DNA of 64,000 nt from the IMG/VR virus record IMGVR_UViG_3300046168_000070, positions 1 through 64,000 of that record. The stretch is one strand, 5' to 3'. Below, one piece after another: positions 9,162 to 17,689 of the stretch. Position numbers and translations under genes: made by a program. The DNA is from a virus. The notes under the pieces were generated by a model, which ran no database searches, was not told the origin of the DNA, and saw only the letters and a program-made list of their open reading frames with translations. Position 1 is the stretch's first letter. Each line of letters starts with the position of its first letter.

Positions 9162-9557
9162 ATGGAATATAGTAAACAAGGAGTACCAGGAAAACTTATT
9201 AATACTCAAGTAGCTTCAGCCAATCTTGGTGAAGTTACTGAGTTTGAGGGGCAAAGAATTCAATCTGCTTATTTTTCAACTTGTGGAGATACGATAGGCA
9301 TACAAGCTCCAGAAGGTAGATCAATTGTAATAACTGACGTAATTCATGGGGCTACAGGAGGCACTACTGGAGATAGTACTGATTTAGAGCTATGCTATAA
9401 AGACTCAAAATCATCCTTAGCTTCGGCTAGAGTAGTTTTTCTAGTTATGCCAGCAAGAACAACCCATACTTTTTTTACTCCAATTTTATTACCTCAAAGT
9501 AAATTTTTAAACTTTAGAGCTGGATCTGATCTCACAATTTGCTATTACATAGTTTAG
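9162..9557 (+). CDS. Unknown 131-aa protein, possible virion decoration protein
   Basis: No family recognised. The protein is beta-rich, with few charged residues in the core and segments such as GIQAPEGRSIVITDVIHGA and FLVMPARTTHTFFTPILLP. This suggests a compact beta-sandwich like small head-decoration or tail-fibre accessory proteins, which is inference only. No signal peptide. An in-frame TTG at 9144 would overlap the class B motif, so the start is placed at ATG 9162. It is transcribed divergently from the head-associated gene, with a matching class B motif, which fits a late structural role. Confidence 0.6.
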   Translation: MEYSKQGVPGKLINTQVASANLGEVTEFEGQRIQSAYFSTCGDTIGIQAPEGRSIVITDVIHGATGGTTGDSTDLELCYKDSKSSLASARVVFLVMPARTTHTFFTPILLPQSKFLNFRAGSDLTICYYIV

Positions 9558-9559
9558 TC

Positions 9560-9588
9560 TTGACTTTTATATAAATATCACCTATAAT
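9560..9588 (+). promoter_or_regulatory. Class A promoter, leaderless geometry
   Basis: TTGACT (9560-9565), 17-nt spacer, TATAAT (9583-9588). ATG 9592 begins only 4 nt after the -10, and GTG 9595 follows at the usual distance for transcription start. The mRNA should start at or inside the start codon. Confidence 0.85.
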
Positions 9589-9591
9589 CAT

Positions 9592-9930
9592 ATGGTGATT
9601 AAAAATAAAAACAAAAAAGACATTCTTGCCAACATAGTAAATATTCCTAAAACTCAAAAACGAGCATTTTGGGCGCGTGAATTTAAAATCTTAAATGACT
9701 TAATGAGGCTATTCCCTAATGAATCTTTCTGGAATTTAATCAACTTTAAAGAAAAAAAAGACTCTTTAATATTTTATAAGTCAGAACACGGAATAAAAGT
9801 ACTTAAAACATTATATAATGAATATAATTATCAACCTAGAGTCACTCCCAAAATTGAGTTAGGCGAAAAATTTGGTGAAGATAAGATTATATCAAGCAAT
9901 AAAAACACAATTAAAAACTTTTTATCATAA
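9592..9930 (+). CDS. Unknown 112-aa basic protein upstream of RecA-like gene
   Basis: Lys-rich, mostly helical, with no recognised domain. Features include KTQKRAFWAREFKILNDLM near residues 21-39. Its stop overlaps the ATG of the RecA-like gene by one base (TAATG), so the two are translationally coupled and probably share the recombination pathway; a recombinase loader or DNA-binding accessory factor is possible but unproven. Leaderless expression could start from ATG 9592 or GTG 9595; the protein differs by one residue. Confidence 0.65.
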   Translation: MVIKNKNKKDILANIVNIPKTQKRAFWAREFKILNDLMRLFPNESFWNLINFKEKKDSLIFYKSEHGIKVLKTLYNEYNYQPRVTPKIELGEKFGEDKIISSNKNTIKNFLS

Positions 9931-11036
9931 TGACAGAAACACAATCAAATACATTTTTAAAATCTTTTCTTAAAAACAATAAAGAGTATCACTATAATTT
10001 TGAAGAAGAGATAGATTATAAAGTCTCAAGCGGCAGTCTTAGGATGGACTTTGAGCTTGGAGGAGGATTCGGCCCAGGGCTTCACAGGTTTGTAGGAATG
10101 AATGAAGGGGGCAAAACATCCGAATCTCTAGAAGTTATGAAAAACTTTTTAAATACGCAAGAAAAAAGTAAAGGTTTCTTCATTAAAGCAGAAGGGCGGT
10201 TAAGTCCTGAAATGAGGTTACGCTCAGGAATAAATTTTGTATTTTCTGAAGATGAATGGGTAGAAGGAACTTGTTTTGTTTTCGAAAGTAACGTTTATGA
10301 AACAGTTTTAGAGGTCATGAAGATGTTAATATTAAACAATGACGACGGAAACAAATACTGCTTTGTACTTGATTCTCTAGATGGACTAATCACTAAAGAT
10401 GACTTAAATAAATCTTTTGAAGATGCTCATAAAGTTGCTGGAGGAGCGCTGCTTGGCGCAAAGTTCATGCAAAGAATGAGTATATCTTTAGCGAAAAGAG
10501 GCCACATGGCGATATTCATATCTCAAGTGAGAGCAGACATCAAGCTAGACCCATACTCAAAAGCACCAGTAAGGCAAACTAGCGCAACTGGAGGTAATGC
10601 TTTATTACACTTTGCAAATTTTATATTAGAATTTCAGCCTAGGTTTAAAAAAGATATCATATTAGAAGATCAAGCTAAACCAGTTTGTCCAGATAAAAAT
10701 CCTATGCTCGGGCATCTAGTAAGTATCGCAGTTAAAAAATCTCCCAACGAAAAAACAAACTATACATTAAACTACCCAATTAAATATGGAAGACAGGGAG
10801 GTAATTCAGTGTGGGTTGAGAGAGAGATTATAGATATGCTTTATTTATGGGGTTATATAAATAAAAAAGGAGCATGGATTAGTGTTGAAGAAGAGTTTAT
10901 TAATATATTAAAAGATAATAAATTTGAATTTCCCGAAAAAATACAAGGCGACTCTAAATTAAATAATCATTTAGAAGAAAATGCGGACTTAGTTAAATTT
11001 TTAATTAATCATTTTAAAGAAATTATATCCAAGTGA
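9930..11036 (+). CDS. RecA/UvsX-like recombinase
   Basis: 368 residues. Walker A is GMNEGGKT at 56-63 and a Walker B-like stretch is CFVLDSLDGL at about 144-153; FISQVRADIKLDP (about 190-202) resembles the motif 3/L1 region of RecA folds, followed by TSATGGNAL near the L2 position. Expected role is ATP-dependent strand exchange on ssDNA for phage recombination and replication restart. The C-terminal 60 residues are acidic and unlike E. coli RecA, closer in style to UvsX-type phage recombinases. It sits in an operon with the 112-aa gene before it and overlaps the next nuclease gene by 4 nt (GTGA/ATG arrangement at 11033-11036). Confidence 0.85.
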   Translation: MTETQSNTFLKSFLKNNKEYHYNFEEEIDYKVSSGSLRMDFELGGGFGPGLHRFVGMNEGGKTSESLEVMKNFLNTQEKSKGFFIKAEGRLSPEMRLRSGINFVFSEDEWVEGTCFVFESNVYETVLEVMKMLILNNDDGNKYCFVLDSLDGLITKDDLNKSFEDAHKVAGGALLGAKFMQRMSISLAKRGHMAIFISQVRADIKLDPYSKAPVRQTSATGGNALLHFANFILEFQPRFKKDIILEDQAKPVCPDKNPMLGHLVSIAVKKSPNEKTNYTLNYPIKYGRQGGNSVWVEREIIDMLYLWGYINKKGAWISVEEEFINILKDNKFEFPEKIQGDSKLNNHLEENADLVKFLINHFKEIISK

Positions 11037-11440
11037 AGTTTAAAACTACCTCTGGAGTGATCAAGCGAGCAAAAACTCCTAAAAAATATTTTATTAATTG
11101 GAGTGCAGAAAGCAAAAGTAAATTCCAAAAAAGCGTAAAAGATTTTCTTTTTGATTTTTGGCGCTATGACGTAGTGCTTGAGGAATTTCCTATTCCTGGA
11201 AGTAGACTTTCAATAGATTTTTTTAATGTAAATAAAAAAATTGCAGTAGAAGTTCAAGGAGATCAGCACATTAAGTATGTGCCTTATTTTCACCAAACAA
11301 AAGGCAACTATCTCCATCAATTAAGAAAAGACAAAGATAAAGAAAATTTTTGCAAAATAAATAATATTACTCTAGTAGAAATATTCACAGACGATGTTGT
11401 ATCTAAAGATTTATTTAAAAAGTATAATATAGATTTATAG
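11033..11440 (+). CDS. Vsr/PD-(D/E)XK-type endonuclease
   Basis: 135 residues. The core motif SIDFFNVNKKIAVEVQGDQH (about 61-80) gives D-x10-ExQ, typical of the Vsr/DUF559 branch of PD-(D/E)XK nucleases. It continues with RKDKDKENFCKINNITLVEI, the usual helix and strand of that fold. Coupling to the recombinase suggests a recombination or repair nuclease acting on branched or mismatched DNA; a homing-type nuclease is an alternative, but there is no intron or intein next to it. The start overlaps the end of the RecA-like gene. Confidence 0.75.
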   Translation: MKFKTTSGVIKRAKTPKKYFINWSAESKSKFQKSVKDFLFDFWRYDVVLEEFPIPGSRLSIDFFNVNKKIAVEVQGDQHIKYVPYFHQTKGNYLHQLRKDKDKENFCKINNITLVEIFTDDVVSKDLFKKYNIDL

Positions 11441-11445
11441 TGTAA
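11440..11445 (+). promoter_or_regulatory. Class B motif GTGTAA for the 11454 gene
   Basis: AGTGTAAA ends 8 nt before ATG 11454. The motif's first base is the last base of the upstream TAG stop. Confidence 0.6.
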
Positions 11446-11453
11446 AGCTTTTT

Positions 11454-11711
11454 ATGAGAGATTTCGATCCAAACAATTTAGGGCGCTTTGAAATGCCCGA
11501 AGAAATATTTGAAAAAATATATGAACTTTCTGGAGGTGTAGAAGAATCCTCCAAAGGATTCTTGTTAGCTTATGTAAACAGCGAAGGAGAACCAATAATA
11601 CATTCTAAAGCCCCAAATCAAATAGTGCATATGGGGTTGATTAAGGCTATCGAGCAATTCCTTATTCAAATGGAATCTCAAGAAGATATGCCTCCTCCGT
11701 CAGAAGATTAA
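11454..11711 (+). CDS. Unknown 85-aa acidic protein
   Basis: No family recognised. The protein is acidic, begins MRDFDPNNLGRFEMPEEIFE and ends in a Pro/Asp-rich tail (MPPPSED). The middle (KGFLLAYVNSEGEPIIHSKA) looks like a small alpha/beta domain. It has its own class B motif within the replication operon, suggesting later expression than its neighbours. Followed directly by the helicase promoter. Confidence 0.6.
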   Translation: MRDFDPNNLGRFEMPEEIFEKIYELSGGVEESSKGFLLAYVNSEGEPIIHSKAPNQIVHMGLIKAIEQFLIQMESQEDMPPPSED

Positions 11712-11713
11712 TC

Positions 11714-11742
11714 TTGACTTTTAAGGAGTTTATTGATATCAT
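11714..11742 (+). promoter_or_regulatory. Class A promoter for helicase, leaderless geometry
   Basis: TTGACT (11714-11719), 17-nt spacer, TATCAT (11737-11742), then 6 nt to ATG 11749. A start site seven bases after the -10 is the A of the ATG. An AAGGAG string lies inside the spacer and would not be transcribed. Confidence 0.85.
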
Positions 11743-11748
11743 TAAAAT

Positions 11749-13263
11749 ATGATATCGTCAAACGAACTAGAACAACATGTATTGGCTGGATTAATAAGGT
11801 ATCCAGATATATTCCATGACATTGAATATTTTATAGATGAAAAAGATTTTTATGATGAAGACTCTATAGTGCATAAAACTATATTTAAAATCATAAAACA
11901 ATTAGCAAACGCATCTGAACCTATAGATCCAGTTATTATAGCAGAAAGAATTAATTCTATCGGAATTAGTTTTGAAGATAATATAAATGTATCTGATTAT
12001 GTCCAAGCATTATCAATGCGGAGAGTAGCAAAGAATCAAGTTATGTCTTCCTGTAAAGAGCTTAAGAAGCTGACAGTAAAAAGAGAGATTTGTAATTCTG
12101 CTAAAGAAGTAATTTCTTCAGTTAAAAGAATGCCAGCTGAATCTTCTTATTCAGAAATTGTGGGAGAAGCTGATGCGGTATTCAATAAAACTATCAACGT
12201 TTTTGACTCGGGGCAAGACGCCCCTATGAACATCTATGAAAATATGGAGTCCATGATTGAAGAGTTAGGGAATAACCCCGTAACTGATTTTGGAATGAAA
12301 GGCCCGCATAAGAAATTACATGATCTATATGGATCGCTTCTTAGACCAGGCAACATTACAGTCATAACAGCTAGGTCTGGAGTGGGTAAGACTCAATTTT
12401 GTATGGATTTTTGCACGAAAGTTTCAGCAGAACATAATGTTCCTATATTACACTTTGATAACGGCGAGATGAGTTTCGAAGAGCTCACAATGAGGCAGTG
12501 TGCAGCACTCAGCGGAGTACCCTTACATCTTTGTGAAACAGGCAAGTGGAGGACTGCGGGAGAAGAAGTATGTAATAAAATTAGATCAGTGTTCCCTAAA
12601 GTTAAAGGTCTACAGTTTTACTATCAAAACGTCGGGGGTCTTTCTGTTAATGAAATGATTAGCTTAGTAAAAAGATTTTATTACGGGAAAATCGGAAGAG
12701 GTAATCCGCTAATATTAAGTTTTGATTATATTAAAACCTCTTATTCGGAAAATGGCTCCAACATGAAAGAGTGGGAGCAAATTGGTAAAATGGTAAATGA
12801 CTTTAAGAAGTGCATACAAAGAGATATTGTTGTTGATGGAAAACCAGTCATACCTATGATTACTAGCGTACAAACTAATCGAATGGGGATCAGTCAAAAC
12901 AGAAATTCGGACGCTGTTGTTGAAGATGAAAGCGTGGTATCATTATCAGACAGAATTACTCAGTTTTGCTCTCATATGTTTTTCTTAAGGCCAAAAACTA
13001 CCGATGAGGTAGAATCAGATATGGGCTTCGGAACCCATAAACTAATAAATCTAAAATCTAGACATTTAGGTGATGACGTTTTTGGTGCCCTAGAGCCAGT
13101 TAAAATGCCAGATGGTAGATTGAAGAAAAATTATATCAATTTAAATTTTGATAATTTTGGCATAACAGAAGTAGGAGATTTAAGAGATCTAGTCGAACAT
13201 CTAGAGGCTACAGGAGAGCCTATAATGGATGGAGATTCAGAGTTGCCTGATTTATTTTCTTAA
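11749..13263 (+). CDS. dnaB: Replicative DNA helicase, DnaB family
   Basis: 504 residues. The N-terminal DnaB domain starts ELEQHVLAGLIRYPDIF and includes the helical YFIDEKDFYDEDSIVHKTIF block. The C-terminal RecA-like motor has Walker A ARSGVGKTQ at about 207-215, then the DNGEMSFEEL motif, a Walker B region LSFDYI (about 323-328) and a sensor-like ITSVQTNR. It should unwind the phage fork 5' to 3' and recruit the primase encoded immediately downstream (2-nt gap). It ends in an acidic tail, SELPDLFS. Class A promoter directly in front. Confidence 0.92.
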   Translation: MISSNELEQHVLAGLIRYPDIFHDIEYFIDEKDFYDEDSIVHKTIFKIIKQLANASEPIDPVIIAERINSIGISFEDNINVSDYVQALSMRRVAKNQVMSSCKELKKLTVKREICNSAKEVISSVKRMPAESSYSEIVGEADAVFNKTINVFDSGQDAPMNIYENMESMIEELGNNPVTDFGMKGPHKKLHDLYGSLLRPGNITVITARSGVGKTQFCMDFCTKVSAEHNVPILHFDNGEMSFEELTMRQCAALSGVPLHLCETGKWRTAGEEVCNKIRSVFPKVKGLQFYYQNVGGLSVNEMISLVKRFYYGKIGRGNPLILSFDYIKTSYSENGSNMKEWEQIGKMVNDFKKCIQRDIVVDGKPVIPMITSVQTNRMGISQNRNSDAVVEDESVVSLSDRITQFCSHMFFLRPKTTDEVESDMGFGTHKLINLKSRHLGDDVFGALEPVKMPDGRLKKNYINLNFDNFGITEVGDLRDLVEHLEATGEPIMDGDSELPDLFS

Positions 13264-13265
13264 TA

Positions 13266-14318
13266 ATGAGCCCTGATACTATTAAATCTGTGTTAAGTGA
13301 GCTCGGCTACAATTTAGTAGACCGAGGTTCTTACTGGCAAACTAATGCTCTCTTCCGCAATGGAGACAACTCGACCGCTATCCAGATATATAAAAACTCT
13401 GGAGTATGGAAAGATTACGTCTCAGGAACCTCCTTTATGCCTTTCAAAACTTTAATTCAAGCTACATTAAAAACTAATGATAAAGAAATTATAAATAAAT
13501 ATTTAAAAAACATTGACACTCTTGACTTAGATAGCGTCGAACGTCAATATAAACCTACTCAAAAAATTATGTCAGAAGAAATATACCCAAAATCCGATAT
13601 AGATAAATTTTTACCTCATTATAAATTTTATGAAAATAAAGGTATATCTAAATCTATTCTACAAAAACTAAAGTCAGGATTCTGTACAGAAGGTAAGATG
13701 CATAATCGATTTGTATTTCCTATTTTTAATGAAAGCGGAATGATTCATGGATTAGCTGGTAGAGATATGCTTAAAGATGCTCCGAATAGACCCAAATGGA
13801 AACACATGGGGCAGAAAAACAACTGGATATACCCCTTATATGACGCAGACTCTCTAGCTAGAGAATATATAAACAATAAAGAAGAAGTTATTTTAGTTGA
13901 AAGTATAGGAGATTTATTATCTTTACACGAGTCAGGTATTTATAATTGCCTTGTAACTTTCGGGCTCTCTGTTTCTCCTAAAATGATATGCGCCTTAGTC
14001 TCTTTAGCTCCTAAAAAAATAATATTATCTTTTAATAATGACTCAGACAAAGAAGAGAATAGAGGTGCAGATGCCTGCGTCAAAAACTATTTAAAGCTAT
14101 TAGATTATTTTGATCAAAATTCATTATGCATATGCCTGCCCACAAAAAATGATTTTGGAGATATGAATATAGATGAAGTATCACAATGGCAAATTAAATT
14201 ATCCAATATAGACCAACTAAAACAACAACAATATATTTTAAAAAGATCAAGCGAATTAAGATCTAATAAAAAATTAGCTGAAAGCTTATACAAAAAAACA
14301 AAAAAAATAAAATTATGA
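13266..14318 (+). CDS. Toprim primase, DnaG-like
   Basis: 350 residues. The N-terminal part (YWQTNALFRNGDNSTAIQIY, then SGVWKDYVSG) has the shape of a CHC2-type primase N-domain but without its zinc-binding Cys/His set. A primase core follows (SKSILQKLKSGF, then NRFVFPIFNESGMIHGLAGR). The Toprim motif is at about 208-262 with VILVESIGDLLSL and FNNDSDKEENRGAD. It would make RNA primers together with the DnaB-type helicase. The loss of zinc ligands is notable. It ends in a Lys-rich tail and its last bases overlap the ATG of the next gene by 4 nt. Confidence 0.85.
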   Translation: MSPDTIKSVLSELGYNLVDRGSYWQTNALFRNGDNSTAIQIYKNSGVWKDYVSGTSFMPFKTLIQATLKTNDKEIINKYLKNIDTLDLDSVERQYKPTQKIMSEEIYPKSDIDKFLPHYKFYENKGISKSILQKLKSGFCTEGKMHNRFVFPIFNESGMIHGLAGRDMLKDAPNRPKWKHMGQKNNWIYPLYDADSLAREYINNKEEVILVESIGDLLSLHESGIYNCLVTFGLSVSPKMICALVSLAPKKIILSFNNDSDKEENRGADACVKNYLKLLDYFDQNSLCICLPTKNDFGDMNIDEVSQWQIKLSNIDQLKQQQYILKRSSELRSNKKLAESLYKKTKKIKL

Positions 14319-15346
14319 AACGTGATGTTAGATTATCCGCCAGTAGAATTAGTACATTAAAAAAATGCAGTTGGACATATTGGGTAAAGTACGTACTCAA
14401 GCTTCCTGACACAACCAATGCTGGAGCAAGTAGAGGCTGGATCTGCCACTTGATCTTTGAAATTCTTGGTGAGCCGCGACACAAAAAAGTTTATGATCGG
14501 CTTTTAGTGGCGAAAGATATTTTTGAAGTTGAATCAATCAAGAGGCTCGTAATGCATCATGCTCGTAAAATGAATGTTGATGACACAGAAAATCTTCAGC
14601 TCATTAGCGATATGACAATGGCTGGTTTAAACTTTGATTTTTTCGGGGACACATTCGCAAAACCCGATTTAGCTATTTCTGAAAAAGAATTTCTACTCGA
14701 TGTGGACGAAGATGGCAAAAGGTATAAAGTTTTAGGTTTTATTGATAAATTATTTCTTTATAAATCTGCAAGCAAAGCTTTAATCAGGGACTTTAAAAGC
14801 AGCAAGAGTGTATTCAAAGGCAAAGACCTTGAAGATAACCTGCAAGATTTAATCTACTGCTTGGCAGTGAAAAGAATGTTTCCTGAATACAAAAATAGAG
14901 TAATGGAGTTTCTGTTTCTTAAGTTCAATCTCGAATCAAAGGGCAAAGTAATGATGCCTACAATTCTTGATGACGAGTTAGATGGGTTCGAATATGAACT
15001 CACGCAAATCCAAGACTACTTAGAAAATTTTTCGGAAAAAGACGCTATGTCTAATTTCGCAGCAGACCAAGGATTCCCCAAAGATGGAAGCTTTGGAGGT
15101 TTATTAGCTTGCGGTAAAGATGGTTTTAAAATGAGTCGAGGGTCTCCAGTTCTAGACGAGAATGGAGAACCGATAAAAGCATTTATCTGCCCTTTTAGAA
15201 AAGGTTTCAATTATTATGTATTAATTAATTCGGAAAATAAAATAATCAAAAGCTCATTTGAAGATGAGAAAGATAAGCTTGTCGCCAAAGAAGGTGAAAC
15301 TGTTGAATTAAGAGAGTATAAAGGTTGCCCAAAATGGGTTAATTAA
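14315..15346 (+). CDS. Cas4/RecB-like PD-(D/E)XK exonuclease
   Basis: 343 residues. It begins LSASRISTLKKCSWTYWVKY, the usual first motif of PDDEXK_1 (RecB/Cas4/AddB-like) nucleases, followed by GWICHLIFE. The catalytic core is IRDFKSSKS (about 158-166, D and K) preceded by VLGFIDKLF, then DLIYCLAVKRMFPE, equivalent to the QL/Y motif. Cysteines at 18 and in the C-terminal LLACGKDG and FICPFRKG segments could form a Cas4-like iron-sulphur site, though the count is not clearly four. Role is probably processing of DNA ends for recombination or recycling of host DNA. Coupled to the primase by overlap. Convergent with the LamG gene. Confidence 0.8.
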   Translation: MKRDVRLSASRISTLKKCSWTYWVKYVLKLPDTTNAGASRGWICHLIFEILGEPRHKKVYDRLLVAKDIFEVESIKRLVMHHARKMNVDDTENLQLISDMTMAGLNFDFFGDTFAKPDLAISEKEFLLDVDEDGKRYKVLGFIDKLFLYKSASKALIRDFKSSKSVFKGKDLEDNLQDLIYCLAVKRMFPEYKNRVMEFLFLKFNLESKGKVMMPTILDDELDGFEYELTQIQDYLENFSEKDAMSNFAADQGFPKDGSFGGLLACGKDGFKMSRGSPVLDENGEPIKAFICPFRKGFNYYVLINSENKIIKSSFEDEKDKLVAKEGETVELREYKGCPKWVN

Positions 15347-15369
15347 ATTCTTTATTCCAAGGCAATATA

Positions 15370-16368
15370 TTAACCTGGCCCAGAAGCTACTTTTGGGACA
15401 TTGGTTTTATAAGGGTGAGAACCATTTAAATTACCAGTAATTCCCCATTTGTGAGCTAGATATCCTTCGACTTGCTGCCTCTGTGAATTGCTTGGAGATT
15501 CATATATAATAACTTCAGCAACTTTTCCTGACGGTGAGTGATTTAGGGCTCGATTAGCAAAAATCGCTAAGTGTGCTGTTGATGCAACGTTATTAGTATA
15601 TGAAATAGATGTTGTTCCACTTAATAAAGAGCCATTCACTAATAATTCAATTTTTTGATCTTCTGTTTTATCAAAGGAGACGCAAAATATATTAAAGCCC
15701 GTGATTTCAGTATTGCCCGCTGAAGTAGTTCCTAGGTTTGTATTTTTTAAAAGTCCATAAAATTTCGTAGAATTATTTGCTCCTAGTTGCCAGTCGTTAT
15801 TATTAGAATCTTGTGCAATTATTGAATCAAAAACGGAATCAACTCCAGTTACTTCACAAACAATAAAAAGAACCACGTCCCCGCTTGAAGGATTCGCAAA
15901 ATTCTGCTTTATAAAATAATCATTTCCATCAAAGTCAATAACATTTAACAAGTTCTGTGTGCTCGATCCTGTGGAAGGGTCTCCGTTTGCGACTACATGA
16001 TTATTTTTCCCACTTTTATCATTCCACTGGCTTACAGTACTGGATGAATGGGTAATGGATCCACTGTCACTTGCGTCTAACCAAAGTTCTGTAGCTATTT
16101 CTGCTGGAGTCCAGAGCTCTAGCTCTATAGCCGTGTTATCGAAATGTCTGTACCATTTATTTTGAAAGTAATACGCCATACATTGAGTATTATCTTCAGT
16201 GCCATCTGTAACTAAAACAGTAGAACCATTATCAGCAACAAGAGGCAATGAGCCAGCATCATAACTCTTTATAGTAATCGAGTCCACTTCATCAATGATC
16301 TCGTTTACCTTGTTTCTTGCTTCATTAAGATCTACTTGAGTTTGATCAGAATTTAATTTGTCTACCAT
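15370..16368 (-). CDS. LamG/concanavalin-like protein, probable virion or host-binding
   Basis: 332 residues. The N-terminal 60 residues are helical. A short beta region with YYFQNKWYRHFDNTAIEL follows. From about 93 on there is a LamG/concanavalin-like jelly roll: LWLDASDSGSI, VSQWNDKSGKNN, VIDFDGNDYF and the ending VEGYLAHKWG..LN..HPY. The WLDASD and GYLAHKWG signatures are common in secreted proteins of Verrucomicrobia and Planctomycetes. No signal peptide is visible, so a tail or head fibre is more likely than a secreted enzyme. A class B motif lies 11 nt upstream of the ATG, as for other structural genes. Confidence 0.75.
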   Translation of the reverse strand: MVDKLNSDQTQVDLNEARNKVNEIIDEVDSITIKSYDAGSLPLVADNGSTVLVTDGTEDNTQCMAYYFQNKWYRHFDNTAIELELWTPAEIATELWLDASDSGSITHSSSTVSQWNDKSGKNNHVVANGDPSTGSSTQNLLNVIDFDGNDYFIKQNFANPSSGDVVLFIVCEVTGVDSVFDSIIAQDSNNNDWQLGANNSTKFYGLLKNTNLGTTSAGNTEITGFNIFCVSFDKTEDQKIELLVNGSLLSGTTSISYTNNVASTAHLAIFANRALNHSPSGKVAEVIIYESPSNSQRQQVEGYLAHKWGITGNLNGSHPYKTNVPKVASGPG

Positions 16369-16379
16369 TTCAATATTTA

Positions 16380-16385
16380 TTACAC
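16380..16385 (-). promoter_or_regulatory. Class B motif GTGTAA for LamG gene
   Basis: The reverse strand reads acAGTGTAATaa, ending 11 nt before ATG 16368. It overlaps the stop codon of the preceding minus-strand gene. Confidence 0.6.
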
Positions 16386-16934
16386 TGTTTTGTTATTGTA
16401 TAATTTGAAATACCTTTCATCATCGTTAATCGCATCAAGATACTTAGGTTGATAACAATCCAACCTATAGAAATAACTAGATTGATCTGGAGTTGGTTGA
16501 TTAGTTTCTTGCGCTTTACCCCAATATGTATACATTTTAATTAAATCGTCAGTAGAATGCTTTGTTTTGGAAAAATTCTTATCTGGTTTTTTATCTTTTT
16601 CAAACCCGATTGCATTAAATATTATAATTTTATATGGATTAAGAGGGCACTCCTCCATATATTTAATTAATTTTCTCCCCCTAATCATACCATCCTGCTT
16701 CGGGTTAAATCCCTTCTTTAAAAAAAGCCAGTCGAACAATATGATATTAGTATTAGATCTTTTGTGGTTAATTGGGCAATAATTAAGATAGTTTAACTGA
16801 TACCCGCCTCCCAGGTTCACAGAATTATATTCTTTGCAATAATTTACATTATATCGCTTGCCTATATGAACAAACATAGGGTCGTTTTCTATTTCATCAG
16901 AACGATAATTATCTTGACTTAACTCAATCAACAT
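16380..16934 (-). CDS. Unknown 184-aa protein
   Basis: No family recognised. It is rich in Asn, Tyr and Lys, and contains IILFDWLFLKKGFNPKQDGM and CPLNPYKIIIFNAIGFEKD, suggesting an alpha/beta fold. An upstream Met at 16961 exists in frame, but a class A promoter (TTGAAA-16-TATAAT) ends 6 nt before ATG 16934, so the shorter start is preferred. It is expressed divergently from the DNA polymerase genes with overlapping promoters. Function unknown. Confidence 0.6.
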   Translation of the reverse strand: MLIELSQDNYRSDEIENDPMFVHIGKRYNVNYCKEYNSVNLGGGYQLNYLNYCPINHKRSNTNIILFDWLFLKKGFNPKQDGMIRGRKLIKYMEECPLNPYKIIIFNAIGFEKDKKPDKNFSKTKHSTDDLIKMYTYWGKAQETNQPTPDQSSYFYRLDCYQPKYLDAINDDERYFKLYNNKTV

Positions 16935-16942
16935 GTTATTAT
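16914..16942 (+). promoter_or_regulatory. Class A promoter for polymerase operon
   Basis: TTGACT (16914-16919), 17-nt spacer, TATTAT (16937-16942), 9 nt to ATG 16952. The -10 elements of the two divergent genes nearly coincide, so the promoters may exclude each other. Confidence 0.8.
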
Positions 16943-16968
16943 TATATTTATATGATACCAATTTTCAA
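16941..16968 (-). promoter_or_regulatory. Class A promoter, minus strand, leaderless geometry
   Basis: On the reverse strand: TTGAAA (16968-16963), 16-nt spacer, TATAAT (16946-16941), then 6 nt to ATG 16934. It overlaps the plus-strand promoter of the polymerase operon. Confidence 0.65.
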
Positions 16969-17689
16969 AAGTCATTATTCGATTGGAAAATCTATCTTAA
17001 CTTTAAAAAATCCAGAAAAAGTTGAAGAAGATGGCGCTGATAGCGTTTTCTCTATAGCTCAAGAGTACAAACTCAAACAAGTTTGCTTAGTGGAGGACTC
17101 TTTAGTGGGCTTTTTAGAGGCGAAAAAAACCTCCGAAGAGTTAGGCATTAATTTATATTTCGGCCTCAGGATGGAAATTGAGAATGGTAGTTCCTATAAG
17201 GTTATTATCTTCGCCAAAAACAGTGAAGGCATCAAAGACTTAAACAGCATATATAGTGACAAATTTTGTTCAGAAGAAAAATTTTCTATAGATTCACTTA
17301 AATCTTTATGGACAGATAATCTTTTGCTAGTTATACCTTTTTACGATTCTTTTATATTTAACAATACATTATCTTTTGCGGGATGCATGCCTGATTTTAA
17401 TTTTACAAATCCATCTTTTTTACTAGAAGACAACGGCTTGCCATTTGACCATATAATAAGAAAAAAAGTATTAGATTACTGCAATACAAATCAACTTGAA
17501 ACATTAGAAGCTAAAAGTATTTATTATAAAAACAAATCTGACTTTGATGCTTGGTTAACTTATAAAATTGCGACAAATAGACGCTTCGGAAAGAATCAAT
17601 CATTATATTGCCCTAATTTTGATCACCTTGGTAGTGATGAATTTTGCTTCGAATCTTACCTCAATAAAAATGACAGACAAACTTCTTAG
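16952..17689 (+). CDS. Detached PHP domain of DNA polymerase III alpha
   Basis: 245 residues. The segment GADSVFSIAQEYKLKQVCLV..GFLEAKKTSEELGINLYFGL (about 29-70) follows the PHP-domain pattern found at the N-terminus of PolIII alpha. The metal-binding HxH and TDH motifs are eroded (KSHYSIG and VEDSLVG), so PHP hydrolase activity is unlikely and a structural role is more plausible. The protein stops before the fingers and palm, which are encoded by 18293-20869. A proofreading exonuclease gene sits in between. It overlaps the exonuclease start by 20 nt, so the three genes are coupled. Confidence 0.75.
   Translation: MIPIFKSHYSIGKSILTLKNPEKVEEDGADSVFSIAQEYKLKQVCLVEDSLVGFLEAKKTSEELGINLYFGLRMEIENGSSYKVIIFAKNSEGIKDLNSIYSDKFCSEEKFSIDSLKSLWTDNLLLVIPFYDSFIFNNTLSFAGCMPDFNFTNPSFLLEDNGLPFDHIIRKKVLDYCNTNQLETLEAKSIYYKNKSDFDAWLTYKIATNRRFGKNQSLYCPNFDHLGSDEFCFESYLNKNDRQTS

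Noticed and set aside
11720-11736. AAGGAG as Shine-Dalgarno of the helicase gene
   Set aside because: It lies in the -35/-10 spacer, more than 20 nt from the ATG, and would not be transcribed from this promoter.
15337-15375. GGTTAAT...ATTAACC inverted repeat between convergent genes as a terminator
   Set aside because: Short AT-rich stem with a loop of over 20 nt and no U-tract; too weak to call.
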